Shown here: positions 1-7,034 of the stretch, in pieces
Layout of the letters: the number at the start of each line of letters is the position of its first letter
Numbering within the stretch: position 1 is the first letter of the stretch
Assembly: GCA_012519885.1 (NCBI GenBank)
Contig: JAAYPI010000127.1
Location: forward strand, 1 to 53,376
Source: Bacteroidales bacterium
Lineage (GTDB): Bacteria > Bacteroidota > Bacteroidia > Bacteroidales > Paludibacteraceae
Reading direction: 5' to 3'
Length of the DNA: 53,376 nucleotides
The notes under the pieces: model-generated
Told to the model about the DNA's origin: nothing
Database searches by the model: none
What the model saw: the letters and a program-made list of their open reading frames with translations, nothing else
Made by a program: the position numbers and the translations under genes

Positions 1-5
1 TATAC

Positions 6-38
6 AAGAACAGTCTCAGAACGGGGCTGTTCTTTTTT
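6..38 (+). terminator. Intrinsic terminator of a gene upstream of the window
   Basis: AAGAACAG (6-13) pairs with CTGTTCTT (27-34) around a 13-base loop and runs into a T tract. It probably ends a plus-strand gene lying before base 1. The A-rich opposite side would let it also work in reverse. Confidence 0.75.
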
Positions 39-180
39 ATTACATAAATGCAACAAAAAATACTCTTTCGTCTTACAATAAACAATCAATACCCCTACAT
101 TTAGTTATAAATTCGCATATATTAACATCTGTTTAGCGTTTCTTGTGAAAATTATAATAGTGATAGCAAAATAAGATACT

Positions 181-188
181 TATTTTTG
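181..188 (+). promoter_or_regulatory. Bacteroidetes -7 box for the pnt operon
   Basis: TATTTTTG fits TAnnTTTG and lies 53 bp before the pntAA ATG. No TTTG is seen at the ideal 20-bp spacing, so this is a motif-level call only. Nothing else is recognised between 39 and 241. Confidence 0.45.
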
Positions 189-241
189 TCGGCATATTCT
201 GAGTAGAAAAAATAAATTCATTAACGCAAAAAAAGTAAATT

Positions 242-1375
242 ATGATTCTGGGTCTTTTAAAAGAACATGGAGATGAAACCAGGGTAGCTTTACTTCCCGA
301 TAATGTTCAACAGTTGGTAAACCAACACGTAGAAGTATTAGTTGAAAGTGGAGCAGGCAATCTGGCTTTTGTTTCTGATAATGATTACATATCAGCTGGG
401 GCAAAAATAGTAGATAGGAAAACGGTATTTGAAAAATCATCAATATTATTGCAAATACAAGTACCGCTAGCTGAGGACGTAAAAAAAATTCAACCAAGCC
501 AAGTATGGATAAGTGCATTCAATCCATTATGGGAAACGGCACTAGTAAAAACATTTCAAGAAAAACAAATTACCACCTTTAGTTTAGACTCAATACCTCG
601 CTCTACGCGGGCACAAGCCATGGACATATTGTCGTCTCAGGCTACGGTAACTGGCTACAAGGCTGTACTTGACGCTGCTTTAATTTCGCCCACATTTTTC
701 CCTATGTTTATGACAGCAGCAGGCACTATTCGACCTGCCAACGTATTGATATTAGGTGCTGGAGTAGCTGGTTTACAAGCCATTGCCACTGCACGAAAGT
801 TAGGTGCTCAAGTTGAAGCATTTGATGTGCGAACAGCTGTACGTGAAGAAGTGAAAAGTTTGGGAGCACGTTTTGTTGAAGTAGAAGGTGCGGTAGAAGA
901 TAAAGCTGCAGGAGGCTATGCCGTAGAACAAACCGAAGAATACAAGCAAAAACAACAACAAGCAATTAACGACCATGCAGCTAAAGCAAATATTGTAATT
1001 TGTACAGCGCAAATACCAGGCAGAAAAGCCCCGTTATTATTACCAACAGAGGCAGTAGAAAGAATGAAGCCCGGCTCGGTAATTATCGATTTGGCAGCTT
1101 CTACAGGTGGCAATTGTGAGTTGACAAAAAACAACGAAACTATTAATCACAACGGAGTAATCATAGTAGGTCAATCAAATTATCCAGCTAAAATGCCATT
1201 GGATGCAAGTCGTATGTTAGGAAAGAATATCATGAATTTTTTGGCTTTACTTATTACCAAAGAAGGACAATTGCATGTAAACTTTGACGATGATATTGTG
1301 AAAGGAACTTGCGTTACCCATCAAGGAGAGATTGTAAACGAAAGAGTAAAAGCTGTAATTGGAACTATAAAATAA
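242..1375 (+). CDS. pntA: NAD(P) transhydrogenase subunit alpha part 1, NAD(H)-binding (PntAA)
   Basis: Soluble domain I of the proton-translocating transhydrogenase, which moves hydride between NADH and NADP+ while protons cross the inner membrane. The 377 residues match the split alpha-1 subunit. The conserved segment around PRSTRAQAMD (119-128) is followed by the Rossmann dinucleotide motif LGAGVAGLQA (171-180) and an acidic/Arg segment EAFDVR (192-197). There is no membrane segment, as expected for part 1 of a split alpha subunit. The first ATG gives the usual family N-terminus (MILGLLKE). It is followed 8 bp later by pntAB and then pntB, one operon. The split alpha arrangement is common in bacteria outside the enterics. 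Confidence 0.95.
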   Translation: MILGLLKEHGDETRVALLPDNVQQLVNQHVEVLVESGAGNLAFVSDNDYISAGAKIVDRKTVFEKSSILLQIQVPLAEDVKKIQPSQVWISAFNPLWETALVKTFQEKQITTFSLDSIPRSTRAQAMDILSSQATVTGYKAVLDAALISPTFFPMFMTAAGTIRPANVLILGAGVAGLQAIATARKLGAQVEAFDVRTAVREEVKSLGARFVEVEGAVEDKAAGGYAVEQTEEYKQKQQQAINDHAAKANIVICTAQIPGRKAPLLLPTEAVERMKPGSVIIDLAASTGGNCELTKNNETINHNGVIIVGQSNYPAKMPLDASRMLGKNIMNFLALLITKEGQLHVNFDDDIVKGTCVTHQGEIVNERVKAVIGTIK

Positions 1376-1383
1376 ACACTGTT

Positions 1384-1710
1384 ATGGAACAACTATTATC
1401 TTTATTTTTTGACTATAAAGAAGCAATCTTTATCATTGCTTTGTCGGTTTTTTTGGGCATTGAGGTTATTTCGAATGTGCCTGCTGTATTGCACACCCCG
1501 TTGATGTCGGGAGCTAATGCAATATCTGGAGTGATTATTATTGGCGGTATTATCCTTGTTGGACACGCTGATTTGTCGCGTTTCTCAGTAGAGTTGATAC
1601 TCGGTGTTTTGGCCTTGTTTTTTGGCACACTTAATGTGGTAGGAGGCTTTGCAGTAACTGATAGAATGCTCGAAATGTTTAAAAAGAAAAAACCTACTAA
1701 AACGAATTAA
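1384..1710 (+). CDS. pntAB: NAD(P) transhydrogenase subunit alpha part 2, membrane (PntAB)
   Basis: A 108-residue membrane subunit with three or four hydrophobic helices. It carries the family signature GIEVISNVPAVLHTPLMSG (about 24-42), in which the HTPLMSG loop is characteristic of transhydrogenase domain II. The tail is Lys-rich and cytoplasmic. The frame stays open upstream, but the ATG at 1384 gives the family's usual N-terminus (MEQLLSLFF) and avoids overlap with pntAA. It sits 8 bp after pntAA and 2 bp before pntB, so the three are surely translated from one transcript and form the proton channel together. Confidence 0.94.
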   Translation: MEQLLSLFFDYKEAIFIIALSVFLGIEVISNVPAVLHTPLMSGANAISGVIIIGGIILVGHADLSRFSVELILGVLALFFGTLNVVGGFAVTDRMLEMFKKKKPTKTN

Positions 1711-1712
1711 TT

Positions 1713-3152
1713 ATGGAATCTACTATATTGCAAACTATCCCCTCAGCATTGGCTACGGGAGACATTTTATTAGAACTGAGCTATCTGGTATCTGCTTTGT
1801 TATTTGTGTTTGGATTGAAAAAATTGTCGCACCCAGAAACTGCCAGAAATGGAAACTTATGGGCTGCAGCAGGTATGCTATTGGCAATGATTACAACGGC
1901 ATTGTTGCATAAGAATGCAGATGGCGAAACCATAAAATTGACCAATTTATTGGTGATTGTTTTAGCAATACTTGTTGGAGCAGTTGTAGGTTGGATTATG
2001 TCTCATCGTGTTAAGATGACGGCGATGCCACAGCTTGTTTCTTTGTTTAACGCCACAGGTGGAGCAGCCTCTGCATTGGTAGGCTTGCTCGAATATCCAA
2101 ATGCCGTTGCGGGAAATTATGGTTCTATTGCTGTTACAGTTTTGGGCTTAGTTATTGGTGCTGTTGCGTTTAGCGGAAGTATTATTGCTTATGGCAAATT
2201 AGATGGAAAGGTAAAAGACCTTCGTTTATCTGCTCTCACTTATATAAATTTATTAATGTTGGTAGCCGTTGTAGTGGTGTCAGTGTTATTGGTTATTTCT
2301 ACACAGCCACCATCCGACATGATGTGGGCAATATGGGTATTGTTTGCAATCGCATTGGTGTATGGCGTTTTGTTTGTTATGCCAATTGGAGGAGCAGATA
2401 TGCCTGTTGTAATATCATTATTAAACGCTTTAACAGGGATAGCTGCTACCATGGCGGGTTTTATTTACCAAAATCAAGCTATGATATTAGGGGGTATTTT
2501 TGTGGGTGCAGCTGGTATGATTCTTACCTTATTGATGTGTAAAGCAATGAATCGCTCTTTGATAAAAGTAATAATCGGAAACTTTGGTGGCGGTGGTGTC
2601 GGCGTAGATAAAGAAGTAGGCGAGATGAAAGAAATATCTGCTTCAGATGCATCTATTTTGCTAAATTACTCACAAAAAGTAGTAATAATTCCAGGTTATG
2701 GATTGGCAGTAGCACAAGCACAACATATTGTGCACGAGCTTGATCAATTACTCGAATCAAAAGGCGTAGATGTACGTTATGCTATTCACCCTGTGGCTGG
2801 TCGTATGCCGGGTCACATGAATGTATTATTGGCTGAAGCTGATGTACCATACGACAAATTGGTGGAGATGGATGATATTAATCCAGATATGCCCAATGTA
2901 GATGTGGCGGTAGTAATTGGAGCCAACGATGTGGTAAATCCCGCAGCGAGCGAAGATCCCTCATCTCCAATTTTTGGTATGCCAATTATTGGTGCTCATT
3001 TTGCAAAAAATGTTATCGTTCTAAAACGTGGAGCCGGCAAAGGATATGCTGGAATAGAAAATCACTTGTTCTACAACGAAAAAACACGCATGTATTATGG
3101 CAATGCCAAAGATTCGTTACAAAAATTAGTGGCTGAAATTAAAAATATGTAA
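1713..3152 (+). CDS. pntB: NAD(P) transhydrogenase subunit beta (PntB)
   Basis: The 479-residue beta subunit has about nine membrane helices (1-290) that complete the proton path, then the NADP(H)-binding domain III. Family motifs are visible: IPGYGLAVAQAQ (326-337), GRMPGHMNVLLAEA (363-376), GANDVVNP (403-410) and the nucleotide loop KRGAGKGYAGIENHLFY (438-454). The last differs slightly from the KRSM form of proteobacteria. The C-terminus is complete. With PntAA and PntAB it would generate NADPH at the expense of the proton gradient. A strong terminator follows within 30 bp, closing the operon. Confidence 0.96.
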   Translation: MESTILQTIPSALATGDILLELSYLVSALLFVFGLKKLSHPETARNGNLWAAAGMLLAMITTALLHKNADGETIKLTNLLVIVLAILVGAVVGWIMSHRVKMTAMPQLVSLFNATGGAASALVGLLEYPNAVAGNYGSIAVTVLGLVIGAVAFSGSIIAYGKLDGKVKDLRLSALTYINLLMLVAVVVVSVLLVISTQPPSDMMWAIWVLFAIALVYGVLFVMPIGGADMPVVISLLNALTGIAATMAGFIYQNQAMILGGIFVGAAGMILTLLMCKAMNRSLIKVIIGNFGGGGVGVDKEVGEMKEISASDASILLNYSQKVVIIPGYGLAVAQAQHIVHELDQLLESKGVDVRYAIHPVAGRMPGHMNVLLAEADVPYDKLVEMDDINPDMPNVDVAVVIGANDVVNPAASEDPSSPIFGMPIIGAHFAKNVIVLKRGAGKGYAGIENHLFYNEKTRMYYGNAKDSLQKLVAEIKNM

Positions 3153-3180
3153 TCGTTTATCTTCCCTATTCAAACGTTAA

Positions 3181-3214
3181 AACTGCTAAATAAAATTAAT
3201 TTAGCAGTTTTTTT
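3181..3214 (+). terminator. Intrinsic terminator of the pnt operon
   Basis: A perfect 11-bp stem (3181-3191 with 3199-3209; arm AACTGCTAAAT) and a 7-base AT loop are followed by a T run to 3214. It separates the transhydrogenase operon from the ArsR-type cluster. Confidence 0.9.
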
Positions 3215-3245
3215 GTGCCTTGTACCGTAAACTTATTTATCTTTG
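3212..3245 (+). promoter_or_regulatory. Promoter of the ArsR-type cluster
   Basis: A perfect -7 box TATCTTTG (3238-3245) has a TTTG 22 bp upstream (3212-3215), close to the usual TTTG-N20-TAnnTTTG. The operator-like inverted repeat starts at the very next base, so a bound repressor would cover the transcription start. Confidence 0.65.
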
Positions 3246-3263
3246 TTTCGTCTTTTTACGAAA
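3246..3263. promoter_or_regulatory. Inverted-repeat operator candidate, copy 1
   Basis: TTTCGT, six bases, ACGAAA. It lies directly after the -7 box and 8 bp before the repressor ATG. The same half-sites with the same spacing recur at 5397-5414 before the permease gene and were not noticed elsewhere in the window. A winged-helix ArsR dimer is the likely reader (inference). Confidence 0.7.
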
Positions 3264-3271
3264 TACGAATT

Positions 3272-3583
3272 ATGGCAAAGAAAAACTTTACAGAAGAACA
3301 AGAAAAATTAGCTCGTTACAACAAGGCATTAGGTCATCCTGTACGTGTATTTATTATGGAGTACTTAGTTAAGAATGCCTCAAAATGTTGCTATAGTGGC
3401 GATATGATAGAGAATTTACCCATTGCACGCTCTACCTTGTCCGAACACCTTAAAGAATTGAAAAAAGCAGGTTTTATACAAGGGGAAATCAACCCGCCGT
3501 ATATTAAGTATTGCATTAACAAAGAAAACTGGGAAGAAGCCAAACAGATGGTGATGGATTTTTATTCAATCAATAACGACTAA
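3272..3583 (+). CDS. arsR: ArsR/SmtB-family winged-helix repressor
   Basis: A 103-residue winged-helix protein. The segment KALGHPVRVFIMEYL (18-32) begins the ArsR-type fold, and the recognition helix region is ARSTLSEHLKELKKAGFI (52-69). The frame is open upstream, but the ATG at 3272 is chosen because the promoter -7 box and inverted repeat lie before it. Candidate thiol ligands are the adjacent pair C39-C40, where classical ArsR has ELCVCDL, plus C81 in the wing. That differs from the textbook As(III) site. It leads a five-gene thiol/arsenical cluster and probably represses itself and the permease. Family call firm; inducer inferred from context. Confidence 0.88.
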   Translation: MAKKNFTEEQEKLARYNKALGHPVRVFIMEYLVKNASKCCYSGDMIENLPIARSTLSEHLKELKKAGFIQGEINPPYIKYCINKENWEEAKQMVMDFYSINND

Positions 3584-3592
3584 TTTAAGATA

Positions 3593-3835
3593 ATGAGTAT
3601 GGAAATTAAAGTACTTGGACCAGGGTGTCCGAAATGTAAAAGTTTAGAAAAATTAGTGCAAGAAACAGTGCAAGAAATGCAACTTGATGCCACCATTACC
3701 AAGGTAGAAGATATTATGGAAATTATGCAATACAATATTATTGCCACTCCTGCTTTAGTGATTAACGGTAAAGTCGTGCTGAAAGGAGTTTTGCCCTCGA
3801 AGATGCAATTACAAACAATTTTGTCAACCAACTAA
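3593..3835 (+). CDS. Small thioredoxin-like protein (thioredoxin_3 / MTH895-TM0996 type)
   Basis: An 80-residue compact thioredoxin fold with the active site GPGCPKC (C12-C15) and a cis-proline at P53 in ATPALVINGK. No signal peptide, so it acts in the cytoplasm. ATG at 3593 is used; Met3 is an alternative. Such mini-thioredoxins are regularly encoded beside ArsR repressors and ArsP permeases in Bacteroidetes. In arsEFG-type operons a thioredoxin-like protein feeds electrons for organoarsenical handling, so this may be the ArsE-like member (inference). It lies 9 bp after the repressor and 12 bp before the next lipoprotein gene. Confidence 0.85.
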   Translation: MSMEIKVLGPGCPKCKSLEKLVQETVQEMQLDATITKVEDIMEIMQYNIIATPALVINGKVVLKGVLPSKMQLQTILSTN

Positions 3836-3847
3836 ACGCACCTAGCT

Positions 3848-4261
3848 ATGAAACAGAAAATGAGTATCCTTTTTGTTGTTTTTCTCTTGTTTGTTTCGTG
3901 TACCAAAACCGAATCTACAGAGCAAGTAGCCCAAAAAAACGATGTAGCCAAAGTAACTGTATATTATTTTCATGGTAAGCAACGTTGTCCTACTTGCGTT
4001 TCCATTCAGCAAGTAGCCCAATCGGCTGTCGATACGTATTTTGCCAACAACGAAGATGTACGTTTTGTAGAAGTAGATTTCTCTGTCAAAAAAAATGATG
4101 CTTTAGCCGAAAAATACGAAGTAGCATTTAGCTCGTTAATCATTGCTACAGCAGATGCTTATAGCGATATTACCGACCAAGCTTTTGCTCTCGCCACTAG
4201 TAATCCAGAACAATTAAAAACAATAATAAACCAAGAAGTTACCAAGTATTTAAATCAATAA
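3848..4261 (+). CDS. Periplasmic thioredoxin-like lipoprotein, ArsF-like
   Basis: 137 residues with a lipoprotein signal (hydrophobic 6-16, lipobox FVSC with C18), so the mature protein should be membrane-tethered outside the inner membrane. The thioredoxin-like core begins VTVYYFHGKQRCPTC (36-50), giving a CPTC redox pair at 47-50. This YYFHG-RCPTC signature resembles the family annotated as nitrophenyl compound nitroreductase subunit ArsF. The operon neighbours fit: mini-thioredoxin, CcdA-like membrane protein and ArsP-like permease. It could instead be a generic thiol-disulfide carrier receiving electrons from the CcdA-like protein. Specific substrate not proven. Confidence 0.72.
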   Translation: MKQKMSILFVVFLLFVSCTKTESTEQVAQKNDVAKVTVYYFHGKQRCPTCVSIQQVAQSAVDTYFANNEDVRFVEVDFSVKKNDALAEKYEVAFSSLIIATADAYSDITDQAFALATSNPEQLKTIINQEVTKYLNQ

Positions 4262-4265
4262 AAGT

Positions 4266-4661
4266 ATGAAAAAAACACTTATTTTAGCCTTATTGGCACT
4301 GATGTCAGTTACAGTAGTTGTAGCTCAAAAAGCCGAAGTTCTTTATTTTAAAGCCGATATGCCTTGTTGCAAAGCTCGTGCTTGTAATAACTTAGAAGCC
4401 GACATAAAAGCTGTGGTAGAGAAAAACTATCCCAAAGGAAATGTAGTATTTAAGCAAGTTCGTATTGCTGATGAGGCAAACAAAGCCTTGGTAGAAAAAC
4501 ACCAAGCCAAAGCTCAAACCATCGTTATTGTAGGCAAAAAGAAAAAGAAAAAACAACAAGTAATTGACGTATCAGAAGTAGTGCGTGGTTGTGTACGCAG
4601 TGGTGATAAAACTGAACTTGAAACCAAATTAGTAGAAGTAATTAATAAAGCCATTAAGTAG
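4266..4661 (+). CDS. Secreted Cys-rich protein of the arsenical-type cluster, unknown function
   Basis: 131 residues. A Sec signal peptide ends at about VVVA-Q (20/21), so it is periplasmic. The mature part starts AEVLYFKADMPCCKARAC, resembling a thioredoxin-like first strand, but with C34-C35-(4)-C40 instead of CxxC. A fourth cysteine is at 109 (VVRGCVRSG). A run of six lysines (91-96) sits in a basic loop. It lies 4 bp after the ArsF-like lipoprotein gene, and its TAG overlaps the GTG of the membrane protein by one base, so translation is coupled. I do not recognise a named family. A trithiol-binding or thiol-relay protein for the same substrate is the best inference. Confidence 0.75.
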   Translation: MKKTLILALLALMSVTVVVAQKAEVLYFKADMPCCKARACNNLEADIKAVVEKNYPKGNVVFKQVRIADEANKALVEKHQAKAQTIVIVGKKKKKKQQVIDVSEVVRGCVRSGDKTELETKLVEVINKAIK

Positions 4662-5374
4662 TGGAGTTTTTACAAACCATTGTTTCACAATCTGAAATTC
4701 CGATTTTAACAGCCTTTGTGCTAGGGTTGATGACTGCCATCAGCCCTTGCCCTTTGGCTACTAATATCACGGCTATCGGGTTTATAAGCAAAGACATGCA
4801 GCAAAAACGCAAGGTATTTATCAATGGACTTGTATATACATTGGGTAGGGCTGTGTCTTATACTGTGTTGGGTATTATGCTGATAGTGTTGTTTCAGCAG
4901 GGTGTAAGCCTTTTTAAAGTTCAGCGTTTTGTTAGTTTGTATGGCATGTATTTACTTGTTCCTTTTCTATTGGTAATGGGTGTTTTTATGCTCGATTTTA
5001 TTAAAATATCGCTACCGGGATTTAGTCGAATGACATTAAAAATGGAAGAAAAAGCATCGTCAGGTTCTGCATGGAGTTCCTTTTTGATGGGAATTGTATT
5101 TTCTCTGGCTTTTTGTCCGTATAGTGGTGTGTTATTTTTTGGGGCACTTATTCCGTTGTCTGTTTCAGTATCAGCAGGGTATGCCTTGCCTTTTGTGTTT
5201 GCTATAGCTACTGGTTTGCCTGTGGTTATTTTTGCCTGGATATTTGCTTTTAGTATATCCAGCGTAAGCTTGTTTTACAACAAAATAAAAGTATTCGAAA
5301 AATGGTTTAGACGTGTAGTTGGTGTTCTTTTTATCGCCGTTGGACTTTATTTTGCTTTTATTTTATTTTTCTAA
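4661..5374 (+). CDS. CcdA/DsbD-like membrane protein, ArsG-like
   Basis: 237 residues with six predicted helices in two repeats. Each repeat carries the CcdA/DsbD-type Cys-Pro: SPCPLAT (C30) and AFCPYSG (C152). Proteins of this type shuttle electrons from cytoplasmic thioredoxin to periplasmic thiol proteins. A subgroup is annotated ArsG, an aromatic aminoarsenical efflux permease. The start is GTG at 4661, overlapping the upstream stop by one base (TAGTG), typical of coupling. Here it would link the cytoplasmic mini-thioredoxin to the two extracytoplasmic Cys proteins, or export the product itself; sequence alone cannot decide. An AT-rich 53-bp gap with the second operator follows. Confidence 0.8.
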   Translation: MEFLQTIVSQSEIPILTAFVLGLMTAISPCPLATNITAIGFISKDMQQKRKVFINGLVYTLGRAVSYTVLGIMLIVLFQQGVSLFKVQRFVSLYGMYLLVPFLLVMGVFMLDFIKISLPGFSRMTLKMEEKASSGSAWSSFLMGIVFSLAFCPYSGVLFFGALIPLSVSVSAGYALPFVFAIATGLPVVIFAWIFAFSISSVSLFYNKIKVFEKWFRRVVGVLFIAVGLYFAFILFF

Positions 5375-5396
5375 AATAAAATTTTTTACCTATTCA

Positions 5397-5414
5397 TTTC
5401 GTGCTTTTACGAAA
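5397..5414. promoter_or_regulatory. Inverted-repeat operator candidate, copy 2
   Basis: TTTCGT-N6-ACGAAA again, extended by one base pair on each side to ATTTCGT/ACGAAAT (5396-5415). A weak -7-like TACCTATT lies just upstream at 5387-5394, placed relative to the repeat much as at the repressor promoter. The permease gene 13 bp downstream therefore probably has its own copy of the regulated promoter. Confidence 0.7.
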
Positions 5415-5427
5415 TAATTATTAAGTT

Positions 5428-6747
5428 ATGGAACTCAAAACGGAATTGAAAATACTAGCTGCCATTGTCGTAGTATTTTTAGGCATTTATTTTTTACCGC
5501 TCGAAAGTGTTGTTTTTGCTACGGCTATTGATGCTACGCTCGATTTGTCGCGATGGTACGCACGCGAGCATGTTATTTTGTGTTTGTTGCCAGCGTTTCT
5601 TATTGCGGGTGTTATTGCGGTATTTGTAAGCCAAGGTTCGGTAATAAAGTATTTTGGAGCCAAAGCCAAACGTTGGGTAGCGTATACCGTTGCGGCGGTA
5701 TCGGGCACAATTCTAGCCGTTTGCTCGTGTACTATATTACCCTTATTTTCTAGTATTCATAAGCGAGGAGCAGGCTTAGGTCCAGCAGTAGCATTTTTGT
5801 ATTCAGGTCCTGCAATCAATATCTTAGCCATTATTCTTACGGCACGTATTTTGGGTTTCGAAATGGGCGTTGCACGTGTTATTGGAGCAGTAGTGTTTAG
5901 TGTGGTTATCGGATTGATAATGGCATGTATCTACCGCAAAGAAGAAAAAGTGAAAGCACAAGAGCAATTATCGTTTCCTGACGTACCCGAAAAAAGACCT
6001 TTATGGCAAACATCGCTGCATTTCTTCACCTTGGTATTTATCTTGGTATTTGCCAATTGGGGGCGACCAGCCGAAGGCGATACAACGAGTTTTTGGTTTT
6101 ATCTATGGCATTATAAATGGTATATAACGGGAGTTTTTGGTTTGGTGCTTGTTTATTCAATGATACGTATTTTAAAACTCTCATCGTGGCAAGTGCTGTT
6201 AGGAGCTGTAGTTACTGTATTGGCTGCTTTTTTTATTGGCAATCCCTTGGTGGTAATGGTGGTAGCAATAGTAGCAGTAAGTTCTATTGCTTTGCTCGAT
6301 AAATCGGAAGACACAGACAACAAGGAGTGGATTTTATCTAGTTGGGGTTTTACCAAGCAGATTATGCCCTTATTGGCAATTGGGGTAGTGATAGCAGGAT
6401 TTTTGTTAGGCTCTACACACGATGATGTATCCATTCCAGGCATTATTCCCAACGAATGGGTAGCGTGGGCAGTAGGTGGTAATTCCATTTTATCAAACTT
6501 TCTAGCCTCTATTGTGGGAGCGTTTATGTATTTTGCGACCCTTACCGAAGTTCCCATCGTACAAGGGCTTTTAGCTTCGGGTATGGGCAAAGGTCCTGCC
6601 TTGGCATTGTTGCTCGCAGGTCCATCGTTGTCGTTGCCCAATATGTTGGTAATTAGAGGTGTAATGGGCACGCAAAAAACTATTGTGTATGTGGCTATTG
6701 TGGTTATATTATCAACTATTGCAGGAGTTGTTTTTGGCTCGTTGTAA
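5428..6747 (+). CDS. arsP: ArsP-like permease (DUF318 family)
   Basis: 439 residues, about ten membrane helices in two homologous halves. The first half has the thiol motif AVCSCTILPLFSSI (97-110, cysteines C99 and C101) followed by KRGAGLGPA and YSGPAIN. The second has GKGPALALLLAGPSLSLPN near the C-terminus. This is the DUF318 permease family, whose ArsP members export trivalent methylarsenite and aromatic arsenicals. The paired Cys in the VCSC motif is a hallmark of the family. It is preceded by its own operator and follows the ArsR/thioredoxin cluster, supporting a role in thiol-reactive metalloid efflux. Other DUF318 substrates remain possible. Confidence 0.85.
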   Translation: MELKTELKILAAIVVVFLGIYFLPLESVVFATAIDATLDLSRWYAREHVILCLLPAFLIAGVIAVFVSQGSVIKYFGAKAKRWVAYTVAAVSGTILAVCSCTILPLFSSIHKRGAGLGPAVAFLYSGPAINILAIILTARILGFEMGVARVIGAVVFSVVIGLIMACIYRKEEKVKAQEQLSFPDVPEKRPLWQTSLHFFTLVFILVFANWGRPAEGDTTSFWFYLWHYKWYITGVFGLVLVYSMIRILKLSSWQVLLGAVVTVLAAFFIGNPLVVMVVAIVAVSSIALLDKSEDTDNKEWILSSWGFTKQIMPLLAIGVVIAGFLLGSTHDDVSIPGIIPNEWVAWAVGGNSILSNFLASIVGAFMYFATLTEVPIVQGLLASGMGKGPALALLLAGPSLSLPNMLVIRGVMGTQKTIVYVAIVVILSTIAGVVFGSL

Positions 6748-6824
6748 ATAGTTTACAAGTTCATAAAGTTCATAAAGTTGCATATTTGTTTTCTTTCAAC
6801 TCTATTGCCTGGAATTCAATTAAT

Positions 6825-7008
6825 CTTCCTACTCCTCGTTTGTAACGACAATAATACGCTAATCCCAGCTATGGCAGCCAAAAGCCTTTTTTGGCGCAAG
6901 TTTCATAACTTGTGCCTGCGCTAGTGCGGTTCTGGGAAACGTGCCAATACCAAAATAATTGAAGAAACTTTTTTTTGAGTAGCACAGGTCACAGACCTGC
7001 ACTAGCGG
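6825..7008. repeat. Composite intergenic repeat, copy A
   Basis: Three blocks recur in the same order at 8263-8513. Block 1 (6825-6880) matches 8263-8318 with two mismatches over 56 bases. Block 2, around CTAGTGCGG and GTGCCAATAC, lies at 6920-6950. Block 3 (6981-7008) carries the hairpin CAGGT-CACAG-ACCTG. Between blocks 1 and 2 is a 10-bp hairpin (6893-6916, loop TCAT). It occupies the gap between the ArsP-like gene and the SIMPL gene. No open frame was found; 6748-6824 holds only a short AAAGTTCATA direct repeat. Confidence 0.75.
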
Positions 7009-7034
7009 TGCAAGGTATTCTTATTTAGAAACCT

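Noticed and set aside
4530-4560. A-rich slippery run in the lysine stretch as a programmed frameshift site
   Set aside because: The frame is continuous through it with a full-length, sensible protein and a coupled downstream start. No alternative frame extends usefully.
5375-5396. A/T-only hairpin after the CcdA/ArsG-like gene as a terminator
   Set aside because: The stem is only A-T pairs and lies directly before the second operator; too weak to call.
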